From the NCBI GenBank assembly GCA_002748355.1, contig PDSF01000028.1:1-64000 (forward strand): a stretch of 64,000 bases of DNA. Direction: 5' to 3'. Of the stretch, positions 1-7,298 are shown piece by piece. Source of the DNA: Planctomycetota bacterium (GTDB lineage: Bacteria > Planctomycetota > UBA1135 > GCA-002748355). Below the pieces are notes generated by a model, which saw only the letters and a program-made list of their open reading frames with translations, ran no database searches and had not been told where the DNA came from. Position numbers and translations under genes: made by a program. Each line of letters starts with the position of its first letter. Position 1 is the stretch's first letter.

Positions 1-84
1 ACCTGAGGCCCCCTCCTGGCGATGCGTTTTGTTGGTAAACACATGCATAGCGCAGCGAGTGCGGGCCTCAGTGCTTTTTTGCGC

Positions 85-1062
85 TTATTTCAGGTCTAGC
101 AGCAGGGCGAGTTCCTGCGATCCGAACTCATCGCAGAAGAGGTTGACGATTCCCAGGCCGCTGCTTTCGCCGCCGCAGATCCTTACGCGCCCTGCCTCGA
201 TCAGTGGGGCCAATTCTCCCTGGAGCTTGGCGATGAGCCGGCGTTCGTGCGCGAGCAGGGCGTCCTGTCCCTGCTCCAGGGTCCATTCGATGCCTGCCAG
301 CCACCCGAGATAACCAGGGCTGTTGGGGGTGCCGGCTTCGTAGCCGCCAGGTGTCCCTCGCGGCATCTCTTCGCGACCGCTGCCGGTGCCGCCGAGCTTC
401 CAGGCACGCAGCCCTAGCTCTTGGCGTAGGCAGAGGGCGCCGACGCCAGGGGGGCCCATCAGGGCCTTGTGTCCGGGGAGGACATAGGCATCGGCGGGGA
501 TGCGGGATAGCTCGATACGACCGGCGCTCTGGGCACAGTCCAGGATGACCCGGGTGCCGGCCTGACGCAGGGCCTTGATGGCGCTGATGGGCTCTTGCAG
601 CTCGCCTGTGACGTTCGAAGCGTGGTTGAGGACGAGGAGCTTGGGAGCATCCTCTTTACTCAGTTCTTCGAGTAGAAGGCGGTCCTCGACGCGGCCTGTT
701 CCGATCCTGCGCAGCTGGATGCGCCCTTCGTCGCGAAGCCGCACCAGCTGGCGGATCACCGCATTGTGCTCAAGGCTGCTGCACCAGACCCTGTCGCCGT
801 CTGCGAGCAGGCCCTGGATGGCGAGGTTGAGCATCTCGGTGGCGCCGGATCCGAGGATCACCAGGCTCGCAGGCGTGCCGCAGAGCTCGGCGAGCCTGCT
901 GCGGAGTCGGCGGACCTTCTTGCGGACTTCGTCCCTTCGCGGACTGCCGCCACGCGAAGCGTCGACGCCCAAGCGCTCGAACCAGTCCTGCATCGCCCTG
1001 GCGACGGCCGCTGGCTTGGGCCAGGTCGTCGAAGCGTTGTCGAGGTGGACGTGTCGGGGCAT
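85..1062 (-). CDS. Class V aminotransferase / cysteine desulfurase-like protein
   Basis: PLP-dependent fold type I enzyme of the NifS/SufS-like class V family, likely mobilising sulfur from cysteine. Visible are an N-terminal HLDNAST-type segment, GSGATE (cofactor phosphate loop), NHASNVTGE, ILDCAQSAG with the Asp that contacts the pyridine nitrogen, and PGHKALMGPPG with the Schiff-base Lys. I chose the ATG at 1062 because AAGG lies just upstream and the HLDNAST segment follows at once; an in-frame ATG at 1092 would overlap the upstream gene. At 325 residues it is short for the family (about 380-400): the reading frame ends with TAA at 85-87 just before the segment that should carry the catalytic Cys. 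The same frame continues past the TAA with ARTRCAMH, faintly like the family's RxGxHC motif, so the gene may be broken or misread. It sits 7 bases downstream of a ThiF-like gene, which fits a sulfur-transfer role. Confidence 0.75.
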   Translation of the reverse strand: MPRHVHLDNASTTWPKPAAVARAMQDWFERLGVDASRGGSPRRDEVRKKVRRLRSRLAELCGTPASLVILGSGATEMLNLAIQGLLADGDRVWCSSLEHNAVIRQLVRLRDEGRIQLRRIGTGRVEDRLLLEELSKEDAPKLLVLNHASNVTGELQEPISAIKALRQAGTRVILDCAQSAGRIELSRIPADAYVLPGHKALMGPPGVGALCLRQELGLRAWKLGGTGSGREEMPRGTPGGYEAGTPNSPGYLGWLAGIEWTLEQGQDALLAHERRLIAKLQGELAPLIEAGRVRICGGESSGLGIVNLFCDEFGSQELALLLDLK

Positions 1063-1069
1063 CGCCGCC

Positions 1070-2116
1070 TTAGCTGCCGAGGTAGCGGTCATAGAGAGCT
1101 CGCGCCCTTCCTGGATCCTCGGTGCCCTGCACGATGGCTCGGCCACCGCGGAAGACGGTGATGCGGCCTTCGGGAATGTCGAGGCGGAGCAGGGCCTTGC
1201 TGCGCTGGATCCTGCCGGACCCTGCGAGCTTGCTCTCGAGGGCGTCGAGGCTCGGGGCTGGGCCGCTGGGGGCGGAGAGCTGGACGGCGTTGCGACCACA
1301 GAGCGAACTCGCCTCGGGGACTTGCGCGGTATCCAGTGCCGGATACTCCTTCCTGGCGCAGCAGGGGCAGCTCGCCGAGGGCTGCCTGGGGAGCTTTAAT
1401 GCCTGGCTCTCAAGCTTCCAGAGATCGGCGCGGAAGAGGATGCTATGGGGCGTCTTCTCCGGAGCATCCTCTTTGGCGCTAAGCAGTCGCATGGCCAATG
1501 CTGTCTGCCATACAGTGACCTGGCCGGGGGCCTGGGGCAGGACTCCGGCGCTCTCGCAGGTTTGTACTGCCTCGCTGGGCGGGGGGGCCGGGAAGCTGCA
1601 GCGTAGGCAGGGGCCCTCGGGCACGAAGGCCGCCGCCATGGCTTCGCTAGCGATGCAGGCACCGTAGATCCACGGCTTGTGCTCGCGGCGGCACCAGTCG
1701 TTGATCAGGTAGCGGGTCTGGAAGTTGTCGGTCCCGTCGATGAGTAGGTCGAGATCTCGGAGCAACTCGTCGACATTGTGGGCGCTGAGATCGCAAACCT
1801 GGGCTTCGACCTCGATCGTCGGGTTGATCGCGGCGAGTCGCGTGGCGGCAGCGAGGGCCTTGGGCTCTTCGCGGCGAGCATCCTCGTCATCGAAGAGGTG
1901 CTGGCGATGTAGGTTGCTGACTTCGACCCAGTCGCGATCGATGAGGCGCAGGTAGCCGACACCGGCTCGGCCGAGCTCCTCGGCCATGCGGCTGCCGAGG
2001 GCGCCCTGGCCGACGATTCCGACACGAGCCGCACAGAGGCGCTCCTGTCCTTGGGCGCCAAAGCTGCCGACTCGGATTTGGCGGCGGTAGCGATCGTTGG
2101 AGCGAGGCTCGGTCAT
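1070..2116 (-). CDS. ThiF/MoeB/HesA-family adenylyltransferase (E1-like)
   Basis: E1-like enzyme that would adenylate the C-terminus of a sulfur-carrier protein such as ThiS or MoaD. The N-terminal 250 residues show the Rossmann GIVGQGALGSRMAEEL nucleotide loop, RIDRDWVEVSNLHRQHLF-type segment with the conserved Asp and the NLHRQ motif, IDGTDNFQTRYLIND, and two Cys pairs (CLRC and CPCC) that normally bind zinc. The last 80 residues (GRITVFRGGRAIVQG and onward) form a small C-terminal domain seen in ThiF/MoeB relatives. Its TAA stop lies within the ribosome binding region of the class V aminotransferase downstream, so the two are probably co-translated and form a cysteine-sulfur transfer pair. 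tRNA-Leu lies upstream on the same strand. The target carrier protein is not in the window. Confidence 0.85.
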   Translation of the reverse strand: MTEPRSNDRYRRQIRVGSFGAQGQERLCAARVGIVGQGALGSRMAEELGRAGVGYLRLIDRDWVEVSNLHRQHLFDDEDARREEPKALAAATRLAAINPTIEVEAQVCDLSAHNVDELLRDLDLLIDGTDNFQTRYLINDWCRREHKPWIYGACIASEAMAAAFVPEGPCLRCSFPAPPPSEAVQTCESAGVLPQAPGQVTVWQTALAMRLLSAKEDAPEKTPHSILFRADLWKLESQALKLPRQPSASCPCCARKEYPALDTAQVPEASSLCGRNAVQLSAPSGPAPSLDALESKLAGSGRIQRSKALLRLDIPEGRITVFRGGRAIVQGTEDPGRARALYDRYLGS

Positions 2117-2295
2117 GTTCTGGCCGGGAGGGGGGGCCGTCGGAGACGGCGCGGAGGCTGCGTCCAGGCCGTTGATACCGCAGGGTTGCTAGCTACGGAG
2201 AGCGGGGGGCTCAGTCATGCTGCTGGATGAACCGGGCTGCTGCTTCCGTTCTGCTGCTGGTCTTCAGCTAGGCTGCGATGGACTGAAGAGAGAAC

Positions 2296-2380
2296 TGGTG
2301 CGGAAGGGGGGACTCGAACCCCCACGGGTCTCCCCACGAGAACCTAAATCTCGCGCGTCTGCCAATTCCGCCACTTCCGC
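2296..2380 (-). tRNA. tRNA-Leu(UAG)
   Basis: Read on the minus strand it starts GCGGAAG and ends CTTCCGCA followed by an encoded CCA (2296-2298). The anticodon stem CGAGA/TCTCG encloses loop TTTAGGT with anticodon TAG. The long variable arm (a class II tRNA) and total length of 85 bases fit leucine. Confidence 0.95.
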
Positions 2381-2656
2381 GTGGGCCGGGGAGCCTAGCA
2401 GGCCGGGGCTGAACTCGCACGGTGCTAGCTAGGCAATCCTGAGCCGGAGTGTTGCGAGGAGAACTGCAAGCAGCGCTGGCGCCGGCCTGCATGGGGGGGC
2501 CAGCGCTGCTTTGGACATTTGCTCGATTCTCCTCGGGCCTGCTGGGAGGAGCGGGGCATACTTTTCTGCCTCTTCCCCCGCGGGCCGCGGTGGGGCAGCC
2601 CGAGCCGCTGCCCTACCGCGGCTGCCGTCGTTGCCTCCTGCACAGAAAGTCTGACC

Positions 2657-3661
2657 GTGGAATCGATCGAGACGAAGGGAACGCTCTCCGAGGAACCGCA
2701 GGTTTCGTTGTTTGTTCCGACCTGGAATGCTGGGCCCGAGTTTCCGGAGATCTTTGCGCGGATGGCCAAGCAGAAGCTGGACCGTCCCTACGAAATCGTG
2801 GTGATCGACTCGGGATCGAAGGATGGCACCGTCGAGTTCCTACAGGGGCAGCCGGTGCGACTCTTCCGTATCCCGAATACGGAGTTCAACCACGGGTTGA
2901 CGCGAAACGCCGGCTCCGAGCTGTGTAAGGGCGAGATCATCTTGCTGGCGACCCAGGACGCTTGGCCGGCGGATGAGCATTGGATGCAGGCCCTTGTCGA
3001 CTGCTTTGAGGATCCGGCAGTCATGGGGGCCTACGCCCGGCAGCTGCCGAGGCCGGATGCGAATCCCTTCATCAAGGATCGCCTGTCCAACTGGGAGGCT
3101 GCCAAGGAGGAGCCTCGGGTCCAATGCATTGAGGGCATGGAGGAGTGGGAGGCGCTTGAGCCGCTGGAGAAGCTATCGCGGGTCGCTTTCGACAACGTCT
3201 CCTCCTCGGTGCGCAAGTCGGTGCTACAGGAGATCCCCTTCCGCGAGCGCAAGTTCGGCGAGGACCTCGACTGGGGCATGCGGGCGGTTTTGGCCGGCCA
3301 CAAGGTCGTGTTCCAGCCGAAGGCCAAGGTCATCCACAGCCACAACAACTCGATTTGGTATGAGTTCAAGCGCGTCTACGCCGACCATCAAAACCTGCAT
3401 CAGCTCTTCGGTGTGCATACGATCAAGACCTGGAAGGACCTGCGGATCTGCAGCTGGCATGCCAGCAAGATGCTGTTCCGGGTGATTAAGAACGACCCAG
3501 GGCTCGGTTTCTTTGGACGGCTGTGGTGGTGGGCCAAGTGCCTCCCCCTCGGCTACTCGCAGAACCTGGCGCAGTTTTGGGGGGCGCGTTCGACGCGCAA
3601 GATGGCAGAAGGGAGCTTCTGGTATCGCTGGCTGGATAAGCGGCTGCGCAAGGGAGTTTGA
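2657..3661 (+). CDS. Family 2 glycosyltransferase
   Basis: GT-A fold glycosyltransferase of family 2, probably adding a sugar during surface polysaccharide or LPS synthesis. Seen: SLFVPTWNAG at the start of the domain, VVIDSGSKDGT (nucleotide-binding Asp and the typical DSGS.DGT), NHGLTRNAG, ATQDAWP at the place of the DxD metal site, and GEDLDWGMR as the ED acceptor motif near residue 200. The C-terminal 100 residues are basic and aromatic (WWWAKCLPLG), possibly membrane-associated. No ATG precedes the domain closely, so I take GTG 2657, which leaves only about 17 residues before the first strand; further upstream in-frame starts exist (back to 2519) but that segment is low-complexity and not domain-like. 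Substrate unknown. Confidence 0.85.
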   Translation: MESIETKGTLSEEPQVSLFVPTWNAGPEFPEIFARMAKQKLDRPYEIVVIDSGSKDGTVEFLQGQPVRLFRIPNTEFNHGLTRNAGSELCKGEIILLATQDAWPADEHWMQALVDCFEDPAVMGAYARQLPRPDANPFIKDRLSNWEAAKEEPRVQCIEGMEEWEALEPLEKLSRVAFDNVSSSVRKSVLQEIPFRERKFGEDLDWGMRAVLAGHKVVFQPKAKVIHSHNNSIWYEFKRVYADHQNLHQLFGVHTIKTWKDLRICSWHASKMLFRVIKNDPGLGFFGRLWWWAKCLPLGYSQNLAQFWGARSTRKMAEGSFWYRWLDKRLRKGV

Positions 3662-3833
3662 GCGCCGCGCCAGCAGAGGCGCTCGCTGCGAGGCTGCGGA
3701 GGACCAGACCAAGCCTCGGCGATAGGGCAGGACAATCAGGCTTATTGACAGCGAGTCTTGGATTCCGCGGCGCCGAGCCCGAAGCTGTTGGCTCAGAAAC
3801 CCCCGCTCCAGAAATCTGGACTAGGAGACCCCA

Positions 3834-4580
3834 ATGACCAACGTCGGTGACAAAGCGCCGAACTTCACGCTCAAGGACCAGTTCGGTCGTGAGGTGGAGC
3901 TTGCCAAGTACCTGGGCAAGAGCAATGTCATGCTCTTGTTCTACCCCCTCGACTTCACGCCTACCTGAAGCAAGGAAGTGCCCGCGACCGAGGAACTCCT
4001 TCCTCGCTTCCGCGCGGCCGATACCCAGGTCTTGGGTATCTCTGTCGACAGCATGTTTTGCCACGGTAACTGGGGCAGCAGCCTTGGGGGCGTTTCGTTC
4101 CCTCTGCTCGCTGACTTCCAGCCCAAGGGCGCCGTCGCTGACAGCTTCGGCCTCTACTTAAAGGATGCCGGCATCACCGACCGTGCGACCGTCATCATCG
4201 ACAAGGAAGGCGTGGTCCGCTTCCTGGAGGCCGTCGGCCCCGGTGGCGAGCGCGACATCAGCGAACTCGCTGCGAAGTGCGAAGAGGTCAACAAGGGCTC
4301 GGCAGCGGGCTCGCTGCCCACGGCTCAGGAAGGCCCCAGCGGCACCCTCTACATCAAGAGCAGCTGCGGTCACTCGCTGAAGGCGCTGAACTGCGTCACG
4401 AACCTGCACTTGGGCTCGATCACCGTCAAGAACGTGAGCGAGGACCCGAGCGCCATGGCCGAGCTCGCCAGCCAGGGCGGCAAAGAGCAAGCTCCCTGCC
4501 TGATTGTTGACGGCAAGGCTATGTATGAGGCCGACGATATCGTCAACACCCTCGTCACCCGTTGCGCGCCGATCCTCTGA
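3834..4580 (+). CDS. Selenocysteine peroxiredoxin fused to a glutaredoxin-like domain (in-frame TGA)
   Basis: Thiol/selenol peroxidase. The frame from ATG 3834 (AGGAG at 3823-3827) runs to TGA 4578-4580, 248 residues, interrupted only by TGA 3966-3968 (codon 45). The residues around it read FYPLDFTPT-U-SKE, the peroxiredoxin catalytic motif PxxxTxxC with Sec in place of the peroxidatic Cys. The conserved active-site Arg is R117 (DRATVIID). Residues 1-155 are the AhpC/TSA domain; about 168-248 are a glutaredoxin-like domain with a CGHS (CxxS) site at 178-181, a cis-Pro segment APCLIVDG and YEADDIV, suggesting a built-in reductant. C76 and C149 are other Cys that could serve in resolution. A hairpin 3' of the TGA could be the SECIS. 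A gene caller would start at GTG 3978 and lose the active site. A point mutation to TGA is the alternative, but the frame is perfectly kept for 203 codons after it. No selA, selB, selC or selD is in the window. Confidence 0.85.
3980..4018 (+). promoter_or_regulatory. Candidate bacterial SECIS hairpin
   Basis: Begins 12 bases after the TGA codon. Pairs: 3980-3982 with 4016-4018, 3983-3986 (CGCG) with 4011-4014, a small internal loop, then 3989-3995 (CGAGGAA) with 4000-4006, and apical loop CTCC at 3996-3999. The apical loop lies about 27 bases from the TGA, within the range known for bacterial SECIS elements. The usual G at the start of the apical loop is absent in this fold, although an alternative fold pairing 3992-3993 with 3998-3999 exists. 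Folding was done by eye. Confidence 0.5.
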
Positions 4581-4601
4581 TCGACTCTCCGTAGCGAAGA
4601 C

Positions 4602-4638
4602 GCGGCACCCGCCCAATCTTTATCAGGGCGGGTGCCGC
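4602..4638 (+). terminator. Stem-loop terminator after the peroxiredoxin gene
   Basis: Perfect 13-bp stem (4602-4614 with 4626-4638, GCGGCACCCGCCC and its complement) around an 11-base loop, 21 bases after the stop codon. Only a short T-rich run (ATCTTTG) follows, so it may act as a terminator or an mRNA 3' end stabiliser. Confidence 0.7.
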
Positions 4639-4743
4639 ATCTTTGTACAGACTTGGGTACGGATCCGGCCCGCCCTGACGCGATCACGTATTGCGCGCTC
4701 AGCGGCTAAGGCTCCGGTGAGCTGCCCTAATGCCAACTGTTGT

Positions 4744-4794
4744 TGACGGATTCTAGTGGTCATGCAATAGTCGCAGGGACATCCCATTGCATGT
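4744..4794 (+). promoter_or_regulatory. Promoter with palindromic operator candidate upstream of the 2OG oxygenase
   Basis: TTGACG (4744-4749), a 17-base spacer and AATAGT (4767-4772) resemble a sigma-70 promoter. An inverted repeat CATGCAAT (4762-4769) and ATTGCATG (4787-4794), 17 bases apart, overlaps the -10 box and the expected start site, where a repressor dimer would block transcription. It lies 30 bases before the GTG start of the downstream gene. Confidence 0.4.
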
Positions 4795-4824
4795 CCTATA
4801 TCGGCAGCCCCTTGGTGGTGAACG

Positions 4825-5658
4825 GTGTCAGAATACTCGGTTAAGCCAGAGGCGCTCCTTGAGCGGGCTTACGATTTGCGTGAGACCTATCGTGGCGGCG
4901 ATCCTTTCCCGCATATCGTGATCGATAACTTTTTTCCCGAGCCCATTGTCGATCAAGTGCTGGATGAGTTTCCTAGCCCCGCATCGTACGAGTGGCAAGA
5001 ATTCAAGAACTCGCGTGAGCGGAAGCTGGCGTCCAGCAACGAGAAGCTCCTGGGGCCAGCCACACGTCGGCTCATCTGGGAAATGAACTCCCAGGTATTT
5101 CTTGAGTTCCTTCAGGTATTGACCGGGATCGATAACCTGATTTCGGACCCGATGCTTTTGGGCGGCGGCCTGCACCAAATCGAGCGCGGTGGCAAATTGG
5201 GCTTGCATGCGGACTTCAACAAGCATCAGCAATACAAGTTAGATCGCCGTTTGAATTTACTCTTGTATCTGAACAAAGACTGGGAGGAAGAATACGGCGG
5301 CCACTTCGAGCTTTGGGATCGTGATGTCAAGAGATGCGCGAAGAAGGTTTTACCCATCTTCAATCGCATCGCGGTGTTCAGTACCACCGAACATTCATGG
5401 CACGGCCACCCAGATCCGCTCAACTGCCCTGAGGGTATGAGCCGGAAATCGCTAGCTTTGTATTATTACACGAATGGTCGGCCGGAGAATGAAGAGGCTG
5501 CTGAACACTCGACCGTGTTCCGGACTCGGCCAGGCGAAGTGCTGGAGCGGGAAAAGACCGGCCCGAAGATTGGGCTGCGTGATTTTGTCCCACCGATCAT
5601 GCTTAGGGCTGCGCGCCGAGTGCTTGGCAAGAAGTCCAAATCAAGCGTACACGGATGA
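4825..5658 (+). CDS. 2OG-Fe(II) oxygenase (prolyl 4-hydroxylase-like)
   Basis: Non-heme iron dioxygenase, 277 residues. The iron triad is visible as H128-x-D130 (GLHADFN) and H193 (SWHGHP), and the 2-oxoglutarate-binding Arg as R207 in MSRKSLALYYYT. This spacing is that of the double-stranded beta-helix of prolyl-4-hydroxylase-like enzymes, many of which hydroxylate proteins or small molecules and some of which act in cell-surface sugar clusters. The N-terminal FPHIVIDNFFPEPIVDQV stretch is also typical. The start is GTG 4825. Base composition is visibly more AT-rich than in neighbouring genes, suggesting separate acquisition. It seems to be a single-gene unit, flanked by a promoter/operator candidate and by a stem-loop. 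The substrate cannot be deduced. Confidence 0.85.
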   Translation: MSEYSVKPEALLERAYDLRETYRGGDPFPHIVIDNFFPEPIVDQVLDEFPSPASYEWQEFKNSRERKLASSNEKLLGPATRRLIWEMNSQVFLEFLQVLTGIDNLISDPMLLGGGLHQIERGGKLGLHADFNKHQQYKLDRRLNLLLYLNKDWEEEYGGHFELWDRDVKRCAKKVLPIFNRIAVFSTTEHSWHGHPDPLNCPEGMSRKSLALYYYTNGRPENEEAAEHSTVFRTRPGEVLEREKTGPKIGLRDFVPPIMLRAARRVLGKKSKSSVHG

Positions 5659-5667
5659 TCGAAGGGG

Positions 5668-5690
5668 CCCGGCGTCGAGGTGACGCCGGG
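5668..5690 (+). terminator. Stem-loop after the 2OG oxygenase gene
   Basis: Perfect 9-bp GC-rich stem CCCGGCGTC (5668-5676) with GACGCCGGG (5682-5690) and loop GAGGT, 10 bases after the stop codon. There is no T run, so it is only a probable 3' end element. A second imperfect hairpin at about 5843-5868 may serve the minus-strand gene that ends at 5884. Confidence 0.5.
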
Positions 5691-5784
5691 GGCGGAGTTG
5701 GCCTGCAGTGAGCCTTTCCATGTCTGCCTTTTTCCTTGGCAGGCCAGGCGAGCAGGTCTCCTGCAGCCTTCTGCCAGCCTTCTG

Positions 5785-5827
5785 CTCGGGGAGGCTCTCG
5801 GGGAGGCTCTTGGGGAGGCTCTCGGGG
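5785..5827. repeat. 12-bp tandem repeat CTCGGGGAGGCT
   Basis: Three copies (the third with one change) and a partial fourth, in the convergent intergenic space. A second short duplication (AGCCTTCTGC) precedes it at about 5765-5785. Probably replication slippage. Confidence 0.85.
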
Positions 5828-5883
5828 ATTCTGCGGGAGCCCCGAAGGGGCCATAAGACGGCCCCTCGGAACTCAGCGGCGGC

Positions 5884-7146
5884 TTAGCCGCCGGTGATCT
5901 GCCACTGTAAGGCGTTGCTGACTGCGAAGCCTGGGCCGGCACAGAGCATGAGCCACTGGGAGCAGAGCTTGGCGCCGCAGAGCTTCGAGTCGGGGGGCAG
6001 GGGCAGGCGTAGATCCAGAGCGCCATCGCAGCTGCTATACCCTTGCAGGGCCCCGATGTTGAGAACTAGCGGCGCGGGTGAGGTGGCCGGATAGATCGCG
6101 GTGCAAAGGAAGGGCACGGCGAGCCCCTTGGTGCAGCTTCCGGGGGAGAGCAGGAAGATTCCGTAGCTCCCGGTGGGGCCGGAGCGAAGGGTGAGGGTGA
6201 AATCGGTGTTGCCGATCGATGGGGAGCCGGGGCCCATACCGTGCAGGGGCGAAGGGCAGTTCGCGCAGGGCTTCTTTGAGCAGCCCTTGCCGAATCGGGT
6301 CATGGCGAAGGCCGGTTGCCAGGCCAGCCCGAGCCAATCTTGCTGTGGCATGCCCTTCTTGCAGCAGCCGAGGTCGACGAATCGGCACTTGAGAGGATCC
6401 ACCACCCGTAGGGTTCGGGTGTTTTGCCCATCGGTAGCGAAGAGTTGCTGTGTCCAGGGATCGAAGGTCAGCCCGGTGATAGCGCGCTTCACTAGGCTGC
6501 AGTGCTTGAGCGGATACTTGCAGATGGGCCGACAGGCAGAGCCAAACCCGGCCTTGGCGACGAAGAGGGTGTGCACCCAGTTCAGCGGCTGCGGCTCGGA
6601 GACGGTGTAGTAGAGCAAGTCGCGCCCTTCGTCGTAGGCGAGGCCGCCAGAGACCATGCTCTTGTTGGGTAGGCGGAAGCTGCAGCCGCCACGGGTGGGG
6701 ACCGCTTTGCAGCCGTTGAGCGACCAGGGTCGGAGCCCGAGGTATCCCGGACGCGTTTCGAGCATCCAGAGCTGACGTTTGTGCTCGGCAATGGCGAGGC
6801 CGCTCGGGACCGCCTTGCTGTCCATCGTGAAGGACTTGAATCTGCATTTCTGCGAGCAAGTCTTGATCGAATATGCGGCAAGGAACATGTCATCGCAGGC
6901 CCAGAGCAGGCCGCTGCGGCTGTCCCAGGCGCTGCCGCCGATGGGGAGCTTGATTGTCAGCGGGCTACTGAGGACGCCCCTGCAGAGCGAGAAGGCTGGG
7001 GGGCAGCGCTTCAAGATATCTTGGGCATGGATGGCTCCGGACTTGCTGCCTGGAATCTGGCTATAGCCGACCAGGCGACCGGAGTATTGGGCGCTGGCGA
7101 GTGGCGCCAATAGCAGTGCTACGAGAATGGGAATCGAGCTTCGCAT
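5884..7146 (-). CDS. Secreted Cys-rich protein with planctomycete-type C-terminus
   Basis: 420 residues with a clear Sec signal peptide (MRSSIPILVALLLAPLASA, cleavage probably before QYSG). The mature part has 22 cysteines, mostly in small pairs or clusters (KTCSQKC, GCCKK, CSKKPCANCP, CGAKLC), implying many disulfides in an extracytoplasmic setting. Repeating segments such as SGLLWACDDMFLAAYS, SGGLAYDEGRDLLYYTVS and ITGLTFDPWTQQLFATD look like blades of a beta-propeller. The last 100 residues (GSPSIGNTDFTLTL and onward to AVSNALQWQITGG) resemble a C-terminal region that I know from large extracellular planctomycete proteins. Enzymatic function cannot be assigned. It is a single gene, transcribed away from the M48 protease gene upstream on the same strand after a 152-base gap. 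Confidence 0.8.
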   Translation of the reverse strand: MRSSIPILVALLLAPLASAQYSGRLVGYSQIPGSKSGAIHAQDILKRCPPAFSLCRGVLSSPLTIKLPIGGSAWDSRSGLLWACDDMFLAAYSIKTCSQKCRFKSFTMDSKAVPSGLAIAEHKRQLWMLETRPGYLGLRPWSLNGCKAVPTRGGCSFRLPNKSMVSGGLAYDEGRDLLYYTVSEPQPLNWVHTLFVAKAGFGSACRPICKYPLKHCSLVKRAITGLTFDPWTQQLFATDGQNTRTLRVVDPLKCRFVDLGCCKKGMPQQDWLGLAWQPAFAMTRFGKGCSKKPCANCPSPLHGMGPGSPSIGNTDFTLTLRSGPTGSYGIFLLSPGSCTKGLAVPFLCTAIYPATSPAPLVLNIGALQGYSSCDGALDLRLPLPPDSKLCGAKLCSQWLMLCAGPGFAVSNALQWQITGG

Positions 7147-7298
7147 CGGGGTGAGAACTCCAAGAAAGGGAAGAGATCGAGCCTGACAGGATCTCGCCAG
7201 CCGGACCAGTCGCCGGAGTGCGCAGATCTAGCTCCGCAGCTTGGGGTAGGGTGCCTTGTGATCTCGCCTTGCGGCCGCAGGCCTACTCTCCCGCCTGC

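Noticed and set aside
85..1062. Class V aminotransferase as selenocysteine synthase SelA or a Sec lyase
   Set aside because: The motifs are those of NifS/SufS-like enzymes and the neighbour is a ThiF-like protein, so sulfur transfer is the simpler reading.
575..1399. 274-codon plus-strand open frame
   Set aside because: Antisense to the aminotransferase and ThiF-like genes; product is Arg/Ser-rich without motifs.
3745..3750. TTGACA as promoter of the peroxiredoxin gene
   Set aside because: A perfect -35 box, but no acceptable -10 box at 16-18 bases; left uncalled.
5785..5827. Tandem repeat as a CRISPR array
   Set aside because: Units are 12 bases with no spacers and no cas genes are present.
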